A stretch of DNA of 64,000 nt from NCBI RefSeq assembly GCF_958979055.1, contig NC_084894.1, positions 2,795,001 to 2,859,000 of the forward strand, given 5' to 3'. The notes under the pieces were generated by a model. It had not been told where the DNA came from. It did no database searches and was given only the letters and a program-made list of their open reading frames with translations. Made by a program: the position numbers and the translations under genes. Within the stretch, counting starts at the first letter, position 1; each line of letters opens with the position of its first letter. Source of the stretch: Alnus glutinosa (Eukaryota > Streptophyta > Magnoliopsida > Fagales > Betulaceae). Of the stretch, positions 42,470-55,869 are shown piece after piece.

Positions 42470-43850
42470 GAAAAAGAACATATAATCCCTTCAAACTATC
42501 ATATCATTATCAATGTCTTTCCAAACTATCAATTGTGTCAATCTCTCTCCTAAACTACCGAAAATGTCAATATTCTCATAATGACAAAAATACCCTTCAT
42601 AAAATATTAATATTTTTTAAAAAAAAAATCTAAATAACAAAATGTTATAAAAAAAAAAATGGATTTTTATTTTATTTCCTTTTCATTTGTTTATTTAATT
42701 TTCAGTTATTTTTTTCGTTTGTTTTTTTTTAAAAAAAAAAAAATCGTTCTTTTTTGTTTTTTTAATTTTTTTTTTTGAAAAAATCGTTTTTTCTTTAATT
42801 TTTTGGAAAATTGCACCGTTGGTCCCTGTGGTATGTCATAATTATTTTTCACTCTCTATGGTTTAAAAAGTTTATGGAGGTCCTCGTGGTATGTAATAAT
42901 TACAAATCGATCCCTGGCGTCAAATTCTGTTAAAATTTTTAACAGATTCCGTCAAATGCCACGTAAGCGACACGTGTTGCCAATAAGATGGCGACACGTA
43001 TCCATCTTAATAAAAAAATATAAATTTATTAAAAAATAAATAAAAATACTTATTTTAAAAAAAAATAAATAAATAAATTCAAAAAAAAAATGCTGAAAGG
43101 GTGGCTGGGCCACCCCCGGATCTTCCAGGGGTGGCCGCGCGCCACCCCATGCGGCCACTGGGGCCACCCCCAAAGGGGTGGCCCAGCCACCATTTCAGCT
43201 TCTTTTTTTTTTTGAATTTTTTTGAATTTTTTTTTTTTTAAAATAAGTATTTTTATTTATTTTTTAATAAATTTATATATTTTTTATTAAGATGGACACA
43301 TGTCGCCATCTTATTGGCAACACGTGTCGCTTACGTAGCATTTGACGGAATCTGTTAAAAATTTTAACAGAATTTGACGCCAGGAATCGATTTGTAATTA
43401 TTACATACCACGAGGACCTCCCATGAACTTTTTAAACCAAAGGGAGTGAAAAATAATTATGGCATACCACAGGGACTAACGGTGCAATTTTCCCTTAATT
43501 TTTTGTTTATTTAATGTTCACTTATTTTTTTTCGTTTTTTTAATTTATTTTTTTGAAAAAATCATTTTTTTCTTTAGTTTTTTTAATTTTAATTTTTTTA
43601 ATTTGTATATTTATTTTAATTTTTTTGAATTTATAAGTTATTTTAGAAAAAAAAATATTGACATATTTTAATAGCATGAAAGAGAATATTAATGCAATTG
43701 ATAATTTGAACTTTTGAAGGGCATCATCAATGGAATAGTAGTGACTTGCGGATATGTTAAAAGAGAATATTGAAGGACATATTAAATTAAAGTGTTTTTT
43801 TTTTTTTAATTTAATAGTAGATTAAGGAGATATGTATATTTTTCTTCTCT
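42470..43850. mobile_element. Diverged Mutator-like element of family D, host of a nested MULE
   Basis: Left text AAAGAACATATAATCCCTTCAAACTATCA ... TCAATGTC ... CCTAAACTACC matches the arms of elements D/D'. On the right, TTGACATATTTTAATAGC ... AAGGAGATATGTATATTTTTC is the decayed inverse. The outer copy is old and its target duplication is not recognisable. The centre is split by the younger element at 42804-43494. Its right edge lies about 250 bp from the ZTP29-like start codon. Confidence 0.6.
42804..43494. mobile_element. Mutator-like element G2, 9-bp TSD
   Basis: Termini (G/T)GGAAAATTGCACCGTTGGTCC pair over about 270 bp. The duplication TTAATTTTT (42795-42803 and 43495-43503) is perfect. 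The left terminal G has become T. Arms contain CCACGTAAGCGACACGTG and its inverse. The core (43095-43200) is GGGTGGCC/GGCCACCCC. No transposase. Confidence 0.9.
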
Positions 43851-44103
43851 CTCTCTCTTTTAAGTTTTAACGAATCTTGTAGTGACTTGTACCACCCCGT
43901 CAAACAATCTCTTTCTTTCGCTGTAGAAATTCGTCCCGCTCTCCTCCATCTTCATTATAAATAGCTTCTTTGGTGGTGTCCACAGTTACCAACTCTCCCT
44001 CTCTCCATAAAAATCTGTCTCACTGAATCGACTTCTTGATTTTTGTGCCAAATTTGCTTTGTTTGGTGTTTGGGTTTGAATTTCGGGGCACAAGAAAAAA
44101 ATT

Positions 44104-47100
44104 ATGGGTTTTATGGATTCCCAGGTCTTGGTGGCTCTGGCACTCTCACTTGTTGGTGGAGCGAGTACTTCCCTTGGTGAGTGAAGCTTATAGTGTTTCA
44201 AATTCGAATGAGTATCGTATTAAAGGAGCATTTTTGTGGATATAATTTGAGGGTTTTAATTGCTTATTACATTTTATAATTCGTTTGTGTTTTGGGTATC
44301 GTTAAATTCGAATCTTTTCTTGGATTTGGATTTATAGACGTCCAATATTGGAGGCATTGGTCGATGGGTTGCTTCTAATTTCAAATATGAAGTAATTACA
44401 TTCTGCTGAAAAGTTGACTTTCAGGTTCATATACTTTTCTGTGATTGAGGCTTTGATGGGACCAAGACTTTGCTGAGTGATTATTTAAGCCAATGTAATC
44501 TGACTGGAAATAATAATGTCTTTTATATGAATTGCCTATGCATTCAGAAAACTTCGTAAGTTGCATTTTCTAGTCTTACCTTCCAAAATGCTGCTCTGGT
44601 CATTGACATCTTCGTGTAGTAGAATATGGTTTCATAATACAAAAGTTACTCTTTTAGTGTTTTGTTACGTGTTCCATACCAAGGTTTCATGGATTTCCTG
44701 AATGTTTTTTAAGAAATTGTTTTTACGCGTGGAATTGCAGGTTATGATATCGCATTGCGTACTAAAAAGTTTTTCTCTCTTATTGATATCTTTGCATCTT
44801 AACACACACACACAGAAACATATACATGCTTGGTGTGTCTATCTGAGTCATGCAAGTTTTTGTGTTAGCATGGCACTCTTCCTTGACTTATTCAACTCTA
44901 GCAACCTCAAACATCCTACGCATGCTAAATGCATCAGTATTATAAACTTTTGATTTGCAGTTCTTGTACTTCTTTTCTGTTTACTTCATGGCCTCTGTGA
45001 TGAACATAAGTAATTCCATATTAGCTTGTGTTTTGTAATATAATTTTAAGTTCTGGAATGTTGAGCAGGTGCACTTTTTGTAATTCTCAATCAGGCTCCC
45101 AATTTGAAGATGCTTGGGCTTTTACAGGTGATGCTCAGTACTCAACTGCTTCATTTCTTATCCAAAATTCTGGATGGCTTGCATGGGACATGTGATACCA
45201 CGCATTTCCTTAATTGCTATCATTTGTGATTTTCTCTTCTAGCCAATGCTTATATTTTATAATTTCCCAGGATTCGTTGAACTGATAATAGAAATGTGGA
45301 AGAATAATCTAGACTTTGATCACATATTGATTTTTTTTCCAATTAATATTAATGTTGGGAGATATTTTGTTCGGAATTATTATATTCCCTGCAGGGATTT
45401 GCTGCAGGTCTGATGTTGAGCATATCATTCCTGGATTTGGCTCACAATGCCATAAATTCTATTGGCTTCTTAAAAGCCAACCTTTGGGTGAGTTATATAC
45501 TTCAATGTTCATATAATACAAATCTTCACTTTTATTTCCTGATTTATTCATGTTTGTCGTGGTAATTAAATTCTACGTTATTGCCAAGGCAGTTTTTTGC
45601 AGGAGTCATATTCTTTGCTATTGTTGCCAATTTTATCCCAGAACCAACACTTGTCCCTGTTTCAGATGTGAAAAGCAAAAAGGTATGAATATTTAATGAT
45701 TGTTTTCTTAATCTACTTGTATATGATTGAATGCTTCTATAATGGCTCCAAAAAATTGGAGAATGGTTGAAAGTTTTCTGCTGTGCTTGAGTACAGAAAA
45801 CTGGAGATGAAGGTGGCAAGGACATTATGAAAAAGCATCGCCGCCAAGTTTTATACAGTGGGATTATTACAGCGATAGGTATGAACAACCTCATTGACAT
45901 GGTTCACTCTCCTCATAGATTGTGATGTGAATTATTCCAAAATTGATTGCATATAATTTGTGGAACTAAAACTGTAGTTAGTTAATGTATTCCATCTGCA
46001 AATGATATAGCCTAAAGGCATATGATGGATAACTTTGAACATTTTTTCTTCTTCTGATAAGTCACTTTGAACAATTGAATTTTTGGTTCTCGATCTTATA
46101 GTATTAGAAAAGTTGTTTTTCTCTGTATGTGTTTTGAATTGTTTATGTGTTTGAAGAGTCTTTACTTTGTTTTCATAAGGCAAATTTTCTGTTTTCCTGG
46201 ACTTTTCTTTTTAATTTCCTTGAGAAAAAAAGGCTTGTTAACGTTTTGAGCTGATATGCCGAATTTCGTATTGTACAATTTTCTACTACCTATCAGGCTG
46301 ACATGGCCAAACAAAGCTTACCATTTTATTGAGAACTACAGTATTGGGTTGAGCGAATATTGTGCCATTTCCCACTATAGTCCACTTTGTGAAAGGATTT
46401 TGTTATAGCTCATGCTAGGTGCTCCTTTACTTTCTAATTTGCCATATGGAATTCTGAATAGTTTATGTCATACAAAGATGGGCCCCATCATCGTTGATGT
46501 TTCATGCTGCCGCTTCTGCGTTTGATCATATCATTTGATAAATGCCAAGATCATTTTTTGCATATTACCTAAGGATCTATTGTAATTCATATAGTTATAA
46601 AGCTATGAACTAGAAATTGAGGTACTTGGATAATATGTAGTGAGTCTCTGCCATTGATGGATCTTGCCTGCATGTTTGTAATTTTCTGCCTGCTTACTGG
46701 TTGTTTGATAAACTTAGATGAAATTCTGCCAATGCTAATTCAAAGTTATATTATGAAAAGTTTATTTAGTACCTGAAAATGGGATATAATGATGCTGGAA
46801 GTGTATTTCCGTAAGATAATTTTTTGCCAGACTAAAAGTGCACCTGCTGCCTGGAATTAGATGTGAACTGTACTGTGGCAGGTTGGCATTCCATGACTAG
46901 ACCACTAGCTTCAATAATGCACCTTTGCACCAAGTGCCGCTTAGTGTGTTGTTTTTAATGTTCATTGGCCATATTGTGCACATATTGGCTAGGCAGAATG
47001 CTCTCATCAGAGTTAGGCATATTTGCCTTGATATTAGGCTCAGATCCGGGTAGCTAGGTGTGCTTTGCAAACTAGATACTAAAAAAAGGTATGATTGTCA

Positions 47101-50100
47101 ATTGGGAGTTTTTGCTGAATATGCTGAGGAGTTGCGGGTTTGGAGAGAAATGGTGTAACTTGATAGCGCATTATATTTTTTCAGTGTACTTTTCTGTTTC
47201 GGTGAATGGCACTCCACCAGGAACTTTTAGTAGTTCTCATGGACTAAGACAAGGAGACCCTTTGTCATCCTTACTGTTTGTCATTATTATGGAGGCTCTG
47301 AGCAAAATGATTGGTGCTATAGAGAACGGGGGCTTTCTCTCAGGCTTTCTTGTAGGAATTAGGAATGTGGGTGCCCTTAACATCTCTCATCTATTGTTTG
47401 CGGATGGCGCTTTATGTCCCTATTGGCAAAGTTTCTAATGTTGATGAACTTGCTAGCATTTTGGGTTGCAGAGTCTCTTCTTTACCTATGAAGTATCTAG
47501 GTCTTCCGTTGGGAGCTTCTTTTAAGGCCAAGTCTATTTGGGATGGCATTATTGAAAAAATGGAGCTTTGGTTGGCTAGTTGGAAGAGAATGTACTTGTC
47601 TAAGGGTGAAATGATTACTTTGATAAAGAGCACCTTATCTAATATGCCTACTTATTTTCTCTCTCCTTTTCCCCTCGCTACGAGTGTTACCAATCAGATA
47701 GAGAAGTTACAGCGGGACTTCTTGTGGGGTGGTATAGGTAAAGAGTTTAAATTTCACTTGGTTAGTTCGACCAAGGTTTGCTTTCTGATTGGGGTTCTGA
47801 AAGCTTATTTAGTTCAACTGAGCTCTCTTGGTGAAATGATTATGGCGCTATGTGCATGAGAGAGAGGCTTTGTGGAGGGTGGTAGTGGATTCTAAATATG
47901 GCAACTCATGGGGTTGGTGGCGCTTTAATGAGGTTCATGGGTTATATGGGGTGGGTCTTTGGAAAAATATCAAGAGGGGTTGGGGGAGTTTTTTAGTCAT
48001 ACTAAATTTGAAGTAGGTGATGGCTCTAAGACTAGATTTTGGCATGACGCATGTTGTGGGAATTGGTCCTTAAGCAGCTTGCCCTGTGTTATTTATTCAT
48101 TTGGAGTTTTCTTGTGACTCTCATCAATGGAACATTAATTTTATTAAAGTGGCGCATTACTGGGAGGTGGACTTCTTTACTTCGTTCTTCAATTTATTAT
48201 GCCTGAATTCAGACCAGACCAGACTCTTCTTTGGTTGGGCTGCTCCCACGCACACAGACCGGAAGATCTCAGTTGTCCTGGATTGGACAAGATTCCTTCA
48301 GATTGAGACGGGCAGGTAAGATAAGTTATGTTGGGCCCCTTCCAAGAGAGGGTTGTTCGATGTTAGATCATTCTATAAATTGAAGAATTATCTAACGCTC
48401 TTTTCCCTTAGAAGAGTATAGGGTAGAATAAGGTATTTTTTAGAGTGGTGTTCTTTGCTTGGTTGGTCGCGTTAGAGAAGATTCTCACTGTGGATAATTT
48501 TAGGAAGCGGCGGATCATAGTGGTAGTTTGGTTTTGTATAAGAGCAGTGTGGAATCTTTTGATCACTTGTTACTCCATTGTGAGGTTGCTAGCGCGTTAT
48601 GGGATTCTATTTTCAGCCTTTGGGGTTACCTTGGGTTATGCCTAGACAAGTGGTAGATCTATTTGCCTGTTGGAGAGGTTAGAGTGGTAGTTCTCATAGT
48701 GCAGCATTGTGGAAGATGATTATGTACTGCATAATGTGGTGTATTTGGAGAGAAATAAAAGACCATTTTGGAGATTGTGAGAGGACGGTAATGGACTTAA
48801 AGGCTTTTTTCCTTAATATTGGGCATGCCTTGATCACTTTCATATTTCTGGCTTGCACAATTTTCTTGCTCTTTTTTTTTGGGTTAGGTGTTTCTCTTGC
48901 ATACATTATGTGTACTTGAGTTGCGCCCTTATCCAAAACAAAAAATAATAATAATAATGGTAGAAAATTTTGTTTTATTGAGAGGTTATGAGTAGCCAAT
49001 GAAGTTGTCAATGTTGATGATTTTCTGGATGAAGTATTCAAGGCAATTGGTTACTAAAATTCTAGATTTAGTGCTTATGAATAAATGATTTAGTGAATTT
49101 CATATGTTAATATGTTTTAGGAAGTGTTAAGCTATGATTAATCTATTGCATAGATAGCTACTCTATATATTTTGTATAATTGTAAATTGTATTGATTACT
49201 ATATGTCATTGCAATAAGGTTTACTTTGGTATTTATTGAAGGAATTGAATGGGCACATGCTTGCTGATAATGTTCTTTTGGTGACATCAAAAACTTTTAC
49301 TGGATATTCTATATGTCTGGATGACAAACTTATATCCCTTCACGACGCTCCCTCTCTGAATTAGGGACTCCGCGTACAAATACAAGTGATCATTAAGTAC
49401 ATATGTATACTTCTGGTGGACTTCAGTGGCATCCCTCCTTGGCGTCCTTTTAATGAATTTATTGATAAAAAGAAATATAATTGCAATGAGGTTCATGGCT
49501 TATATTTTGAATTACAGATATCTTTGAACTGATTACACCTTATGGTACCATAGTTTCATTCAATACTCAACTAAGCCTTAATCTCAACTAAATTTGGGGT
49601 TGGCTAACACAAATTGTTTCTTTTTTCCACTTTTGCTTGAGTGAGATGTCAAAAATCTAGCAAATTTAATTTTCTTTTGCGATAATCTTCAGCTATTATA
49701 ATAATTTAACTAAATAGGAACGATTACATAAGGTCCCTTCTCTAGAACGTATCCGTTGGAAAGGAAAATGTAGAGCTGACTTGTTACTACTGTAGAATTG
49801 ATCATGTCGATATCCTCGTCTTAAAGATTTTAGCTTGAGTAGCTGCTTCAACAAAGGTCCTGACTAGTACATAGTGATCTGCCTCCAAACTATTCCTGAT
49901 GATTAAACTGCACTTATTAGCACTTGGATGCTTTGCAGAATTTCAAGAAATTGATATTTCAAGGGCACTGAGAAATTTCAAACTTCATTTTTCATGAGTT
50001 ATTGCATATCTGCAATGTAAACAAAGTGCTTTTGTTGATCCTATTTGATGAAAACTTTGTGTCCTCCGAGCTGCAGGCATAAGCTTACACAATTTCCCTG

Positions 50101-53100
50101 AAGGAATGGCAGTGTTCCTTGGGTCAATGAAGGTATTCCCAGCTCTTCCTTTTTCTTTTTTTCTTTTTTCTTTTTTCTGTTGCAGGAGTGTCAAGTTAAA
50201 TTTAATGAAAAAAGTTATATCCATTGTTATGCGTGTACTCCTTTGACTTTGAATTAGATGTTCAGCTTTAATTTAATTCAGTGTAATTGTGAATACTCTT
50301 GGGAAATAGATGTTCTTTTAATTATCATTATACTTTTGTGATTCATGATGAAGTATATGAATTCGATTTTCCCTTTATGTTATTTGTCCATGATGCAGTA
50401 TAAGAGTCTGATTTTCCCTTTAGGTACGGACATGCTGGAAGGGGAGAGAGAGAGAGAGATAGAGAGGAATTATTTATTATTCCGTAATCTTAATGTGTTA
50501 AAAGATGAGACAATTTAAGTGTATCACCAAACGATTAACATATAACAGAGCATCTGTTTAGGAATTTATTATGTTATATTTTTGACGCAGCACTAACAGA
50601 GGTTACATAAACCAGAGGCACAAACAGAGTAAACAAACTACTCAACTCACACACTCAAGCAATGGAGTCTCACCAGTGCTAACAGAGATGTCTTATCTCT
50701 TAGAAAATATGGGAAAATTCAAATACTTTTCATAATAATACGAAATGCTCAATTACGTCGATATATAAGCACCAGCCACTTATTGATAAACTTAAGCAAC
50801 AGAAGCCAACTTATTGATAAACTTTAAACAAACTGAAATGAGCTAGTAATTGGCTACAATGCATATATGTAATACTAGATAAAAATTAATTCTTCAAGCA
50901 GATAGCTCTTGATAGCTTGATCGTTAGCCCCATCCCTTCAGCCATGAAGTGAGGAAAGTTTATCTCCATGCAACCAAAATAAAATTTTCTCGAACACGGT
51001 TGACAGGTGGAAACAGAGCAAGACATGCAACTGCCTGAAGAGTTTGAGAATATTTTAGCCACCGTCAGTTTTATTGTACCAAACAATAATCTTTGTTGTT
51101 TTAAGAATTACCATCAAGTTTTACTCTTATCAAAAAAAGAACTTCCATCAAGTTTGTGTTCTATAAGTTTTTTCTTTTATCATATCCTTGCATAACATTT
51201 TTAGGCATTGTGGGCTTTCTCTGAACCTATAAACTTCCAACTAAAATGAAAATATGAGCATTCTCTAGTTGATAGAAATCTGGCTTATGTGGCAATCTTT
51301 CACTTTGTTATGGATGCTCAATCTTTTGATACTTCAGTATGAGTTGAATTTGAGGTGATTTTTATAAAAGCTATGCCCATTTTTGGTTTGGAAATAATTT
51401 GAATTGATAGGATCCATATATAATCTGATTTGTAAGGAAGCTGAAACTTATTTTGAACCTTCTGGTCTTCAGAGAAATAAACACTGGTGCTTATGCCACC
51501 AATGCCACCAAGATTTCTAATTTTTTCATGCTTCTTTTATAGGGTCTTCGCGTTGGTGTCAACTTGGCTTTGGCTATTGCTCTGCATAATATTCCAGAGG
51601 TATGCATTCTCTGATTCTGTAATATATCTAATTTACATACAGATGCTATTGGTTCTTCCAGAATGCTGCACCCTGCCAGTACTAACAGTAACTTCCAACT
51701 TTTTAATTGCTAACAAACTCTGAACTGGTATATTTGTTAACCACTGCTTTACTTCCCATTTGATGAACATTTATCGTGAGCCTATATTCTCGTTTCAAAG
51801 GTAGCCATTTTGGCATGCTCTTTTCACAGAATTTGTTCACATATCTTACTTGTAAGCCTGTAGATTGGTGCAGCTCAAGCTTTGACATAGCGCGTTAAGG
51901 TGGCGATTTATCTTTTTTTCTTCTTAGTTTTATTGTTGTTTGTTTGTCTCTATGTGTAATGAGCACCTTCCCCTCCCTCTCCCCCACCCCCCCACCCAAT
52001 GAATTAGAGACCATAGCAGAAGCACACATGGGTTCCATCAACAGTATTGATCTCAGAGATGTTCGAGTGTGTGCTTGTTGTTGTCAATCATGATTAATTC
52101 CATGTGCTACAAACCAGCTTTATGCGCATGGATGCATGTGACTAGAAGAATTCCTGGGATAAGATGTGATGAGTTACTTGAATGGGTCCAACCTATTAGA
52201 ACAAAGGGAAATAGAGATCCTTCAGCCTTGTTCCCACAACTGTAATCTATTAGGGGTCTGAGGTTGTCAAGAAATATAATATACATGTAATTATGGCTTT
52301 GGAAGGCAGAAATTATTTTTGGAAAGGAGAAATAAAGCTCAGAATTATTGTTCGTGCCTGAACCTGCTTTCTGTCCCTTTTATGGCTTTAACAAATTGTT
52401 CAAGTCATGCCCAAGCTGAGAAATTAGAAATGCACTTGTCATGTAATTCATAGAATTAGTGATACTATTCTGATTAAGAAGAATATTTTTCCAAATCAGT
52501 ATATGATACTCAAATGATTTTTACTTATATCAGTATACTTGGCAACTAGAGACCTGGAGAATACTGTTGTAGAAAAATTTAAAAGGGAGAGCCAAAACAA
52601 AGTTAAGAACGTGGTAATTCCTTAGATGTATTTAAGTGTCTATCCAAGTTGCTTTGGCTAATATATCAGCCATACAAATATAATTGTATGGCTAATTTAT
52701 TTGCAAAGGAACTTTATAGAAATTAGATTTAGTGTGTTTGGTTATACAGTTTCATCTAAAGGCTCTTCATTATAGTCTGTAGAAATGTGTCCAGGACTTT
52801 AGGTGTGTACTGCCCTAAATTCATTCTTTCTTTTTCTTTTTCTTTTTCTTTTCTCCTGGATCTCTCTCTCAAAAAGCATGATCATATTTGTATGTTCTGC
52901 TTTTGTTTTCTTCCTGAAGATCTCCATCAAAAAACATTTATTGCGGTATATGTTCTGTTAGCGCTCTTGATTATGGTATGAATTTGGAATCGTAATTAGA
53001 TTGGTCCTTGAAAGAATCATTCTTAAATTGTTTTCTTACTGACGATCTCTATCAAAACGCACGTATATTGGTATATGCTCTGCCAGTTCTCTTGATTATG

Positions 53101-55491
53101 TTATGAAATTATAATTGTAATTAGATTCGTCCATGAAAGAAATATCACATTACCGAGTTTATTTGCTCTGGTGCCTAAAGTTTAATTAAAATAATGTGGT
53201 TTTAAAAGCTTATTTGAGTTACCCTAGTTTTTCTTAAAAGGTTTAAATTATTGGTCAATGCTGTATCTCTTATTAGCTCTGGCAATTCCAAAACTTAATT
53301 GTGTGATCAAGATTTTTGAAATTACAAAAATTACAAGATTAGTTCGAAGTCCCAGCTTGAATTAATGTCTCAGGCAATTAATAGTAGTAATAATAAAAAT
53401 AACAATAATAATCATGTACTGACAGCTACATGGTACCGAGCTAAAATCAATGGCATTGATTATCATGTTCCCTTGTTTTTGGAAACCCAATCAGTCTTAT
53501 GACTGAAAAATGACGATATATGTGGTGATGAGATGTTTCATTTTGCCCGCCCTTATTTTAGTTCCCTTTTTCAGGGTGTTGCTGTTGCACTTCCTGTTTA
53601 TTTTGCTACACAGAGGTGAGAATGCTTGACGGCAGCAATTGATTCAGCTTTCTAAAAGCATTTATGATTAGTCAAGCGTGCAATATATTTACTTCTTTTG
53701 GCAATATTTAGTTGTTGCAATACATAAACTAAATCATGTTTGGTCAATGCATATGCAAATATTGGTACTTCATCAGAAATCAGAATAGTGTTTGAAAGAG
53801 TGGTATTGATGGTAATGGGTGTGGTGATAGTCTTAGAGGTGGTGGAGGTCATTGCATGCTGGCAGGATGGTGTGAAAAGTGGTTTAGAGTGGTCATGGGG
53901 GAGCAATTATCAAGTGGTTATCACACTGATGGCTGTTACCTTAGTGCCTGCTAGTACTGAAGATGGTGAGGGCAGTCTGGTGGTGTTGAAGGAGATGATC
54001 TTTATGGTTGTGTACCTTTTGGCTGTGGTTTCAAAGGATGGTATTGGAAGAATTGTTCCTGGTGACAATGGTGGTGATGGTAGCCTTTGTTTGTTGTTGG
54101 TTGTGGTGCTAACAGTTTGTAGGAGAAAAGTTGTGTCCTTCAGAATCAGTATGGCACCATGGGGATCTTATTTGGTGCACAAGTCAGATTTGCAATGTGT
54201 GATAAAAAGCTTCCCTTGATCCCATTATGAGAAAATAAGCTGACATGGACATTATAACGATTGACATTAATGTTCTAAGTTACTTTTGATGGGTGCTCTG
54301 TAGTATATTCTACGAAGCTATGATAAAGAAATAGAAATCAACTATGCAGTTAAATCACTAAATGGTTGATTCTTCTCAAATCGCAGCAAATGGCAGGCAT
54401 TCAAGTTGGCTACGCTTTCTGGTTTTGCTGAGCCTCTGGGTGTTATAATAGTAGGTATGTCAACTGCTTTCTATTGTAAAATGGCAAAGCAAGCTGTTTT
54501 TCTTTATACGAATAGAAAACTTAAATTTAAGTTGAAGCCTTATTTTTAACTAATAGAAGTGATGTTTATGAGATGTAAGCCTTGGTATTGACGTAGGGTG
54601 AGGTTGTGAGATAGATACTGTGTGCATTACAAATTTGCAAATCGGGATTGTTTTTTTTTTTTGTAAATTTTAATGATTATCCTTGAAAAAATAAACTTTT
54701 TAATATCTCATTCTCAGCCTATCTATTTCCAAGCAGCTTGAGTCCAGAAATTCTTGAGGGCCTACTTGGATCAGGTTAGCCATATAATCATATCTTAATC
54801 ATGAGTTGATCAAAGAGTGGTGAATTGTTATAATAGTTTTTAATTCTTTGTTTTCAGTTGGTGGGGTGATGGCTTTTCTAACCCTGCACGAAATGCTGCC
54901 ACTGGCGTTTGATTATGCGGGGCAGAAGCAAGCTGTCAAGGCCGTGTTCTTTGGAATGGCTTTCATGTCTGCAAGGTAATAAAATTAATGGCAAAGAAAT
55001 TCCATTTGAGGAGCCAACAGAAACCTCTGTTTTTCATTCCTCAGTGGAAATAGCAAAAATATAGTGCCTTTCAATATCTGCATTTTCTAGAAAAATGAAA
55101 AGAGAGAGTGCTAGTGGCAGACTTATAGTAGAGATTGTTGTTTGCCCCCAGCGAAATCCTGCCACCTATAAGACCTGAGACCCATACTGTATACATGCCA
55201 TGTGGAATGTGAAACTGGTTGATTCTACAACTTTATTGTTCTCTTTGTAATTGGAGGTAAGTGATAGTTGCTCTGGTAGTGACTACCACTAACACCACAA
55301 AAAGTTTATATGCATGTTTGCTAGGGCATACTTTATGATGGAAAATAGTCATTTCTTATCTATAAGGGGTAAAAACATTATTAAACAGGAAAATGCCACA
55401 GCTGTCTTCTCCGGATAGCACTTGATTTTTGTTACTGGCGTAAATCATTTGGTCAATCCTACCTCAAGAAAGGGATACAAAGAAGAGAGAG

Positions 55492-55526
<35 letters not shown>

Positions 55527-55869
55527 AAAATACTGCCTTAAATTGTTTTGGTGTGGATACTTCCGCTAGCTTTTGCTATGGGGATGTTGAAAGAGAATGC
55601 AAATAGGTGTCTTCACAAGAATAAAGAAAAATACAGCTCTTTCTAAGTGGCATGTATGCTGTTTTGTACATGGTGGCTCTTGCCATCTGCAGTTCTACAA
55701 CTGGTGGCGTTGAAATCACATATTAAGCTAACAAATATGTATTAAAGCGTTTCCATTAGTTTGTCTCCAGCTTCTTTTTCCCGGTTTTATTTGTCTTCTA
55801 CTCATCTCCTTGCTTGTTGGCAGCCTATACTTTCTTGAGATCAGCTTACCCAAGGAGATGAGCCTGTAG
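44104..55869 (+). CDS. ZTP29: ZIP zinc transporter, ZTP29-like, 12 exons
   Basis: Twelve exons with GT-AG introns join to a 279-residue protein: 44104-44176, 45069-45127, 45395-45487, 45593-45682, 45797-45878, 50077-50132, 51543-51599, 53575-53615, 54387-54454, 54718-54774, 54858-54975, 55824-55869. Phases agree at every junction and the sum is 840 nt. It begins MGFMDSQVLVALALSLVGG; a second ATG three codons on (44113) is possible. ZIP features are visible: a membrane helix ending LDLAHNAINSIG, a hydrophilic loop with DVKSKK and GGKDIMKKHRR, and the paired metal-site motifs HNFPEG (exon 6) and HNIPEG (exon 7), followed by HEMLP. Eight helices are expected, and the protein is close in length to Arabidopsis ZTP29. 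It would move zinc across an internal membrane toward the cytosol; ER location is reported for the family member. Intron 5 is 4.2 kb because of a LINE. The 3'UTR probably runs to about 56240. Confidence 0.95.
47085..48950 (+). mobile_element. 5'-truncated L1-type LINE in intron 5 of the ZIP gene
   Basis: Sense-oriented decayed reverse transcriptase. The first block (47091-47438) holds VNWEFLLNMLRSCGF, SVSVNGTPPGTF and GLRQGDPLSSLLFVIIMEALS. The catalytic box is HLLFADGAL, with the second Asp of the usual ADD lost. After a frameshift near 47415 the next block (47365-47859 frame) gives KYLGLPLGASFKAKSIWDGI, LASWKRMYLSKGEMITLIKS and RDFLWGG. A last piece shows zf-RVT-like sequence and WCIWREIKDHFGDCERTVMDLKAFF near 48740-48810. 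The 3' end is an A-rich (AAT)n tail at 48930-48957. Multiple frameshifts make it dead. Confidence 0.85.

Noticed and set aside
53740..54219. 159-codon plus-strand frame rich in Val and Gly
   Set aside because: It lies in intron 8 of the ZIP gene, is built of GGTGGT-like simple sequence and shows no domain.
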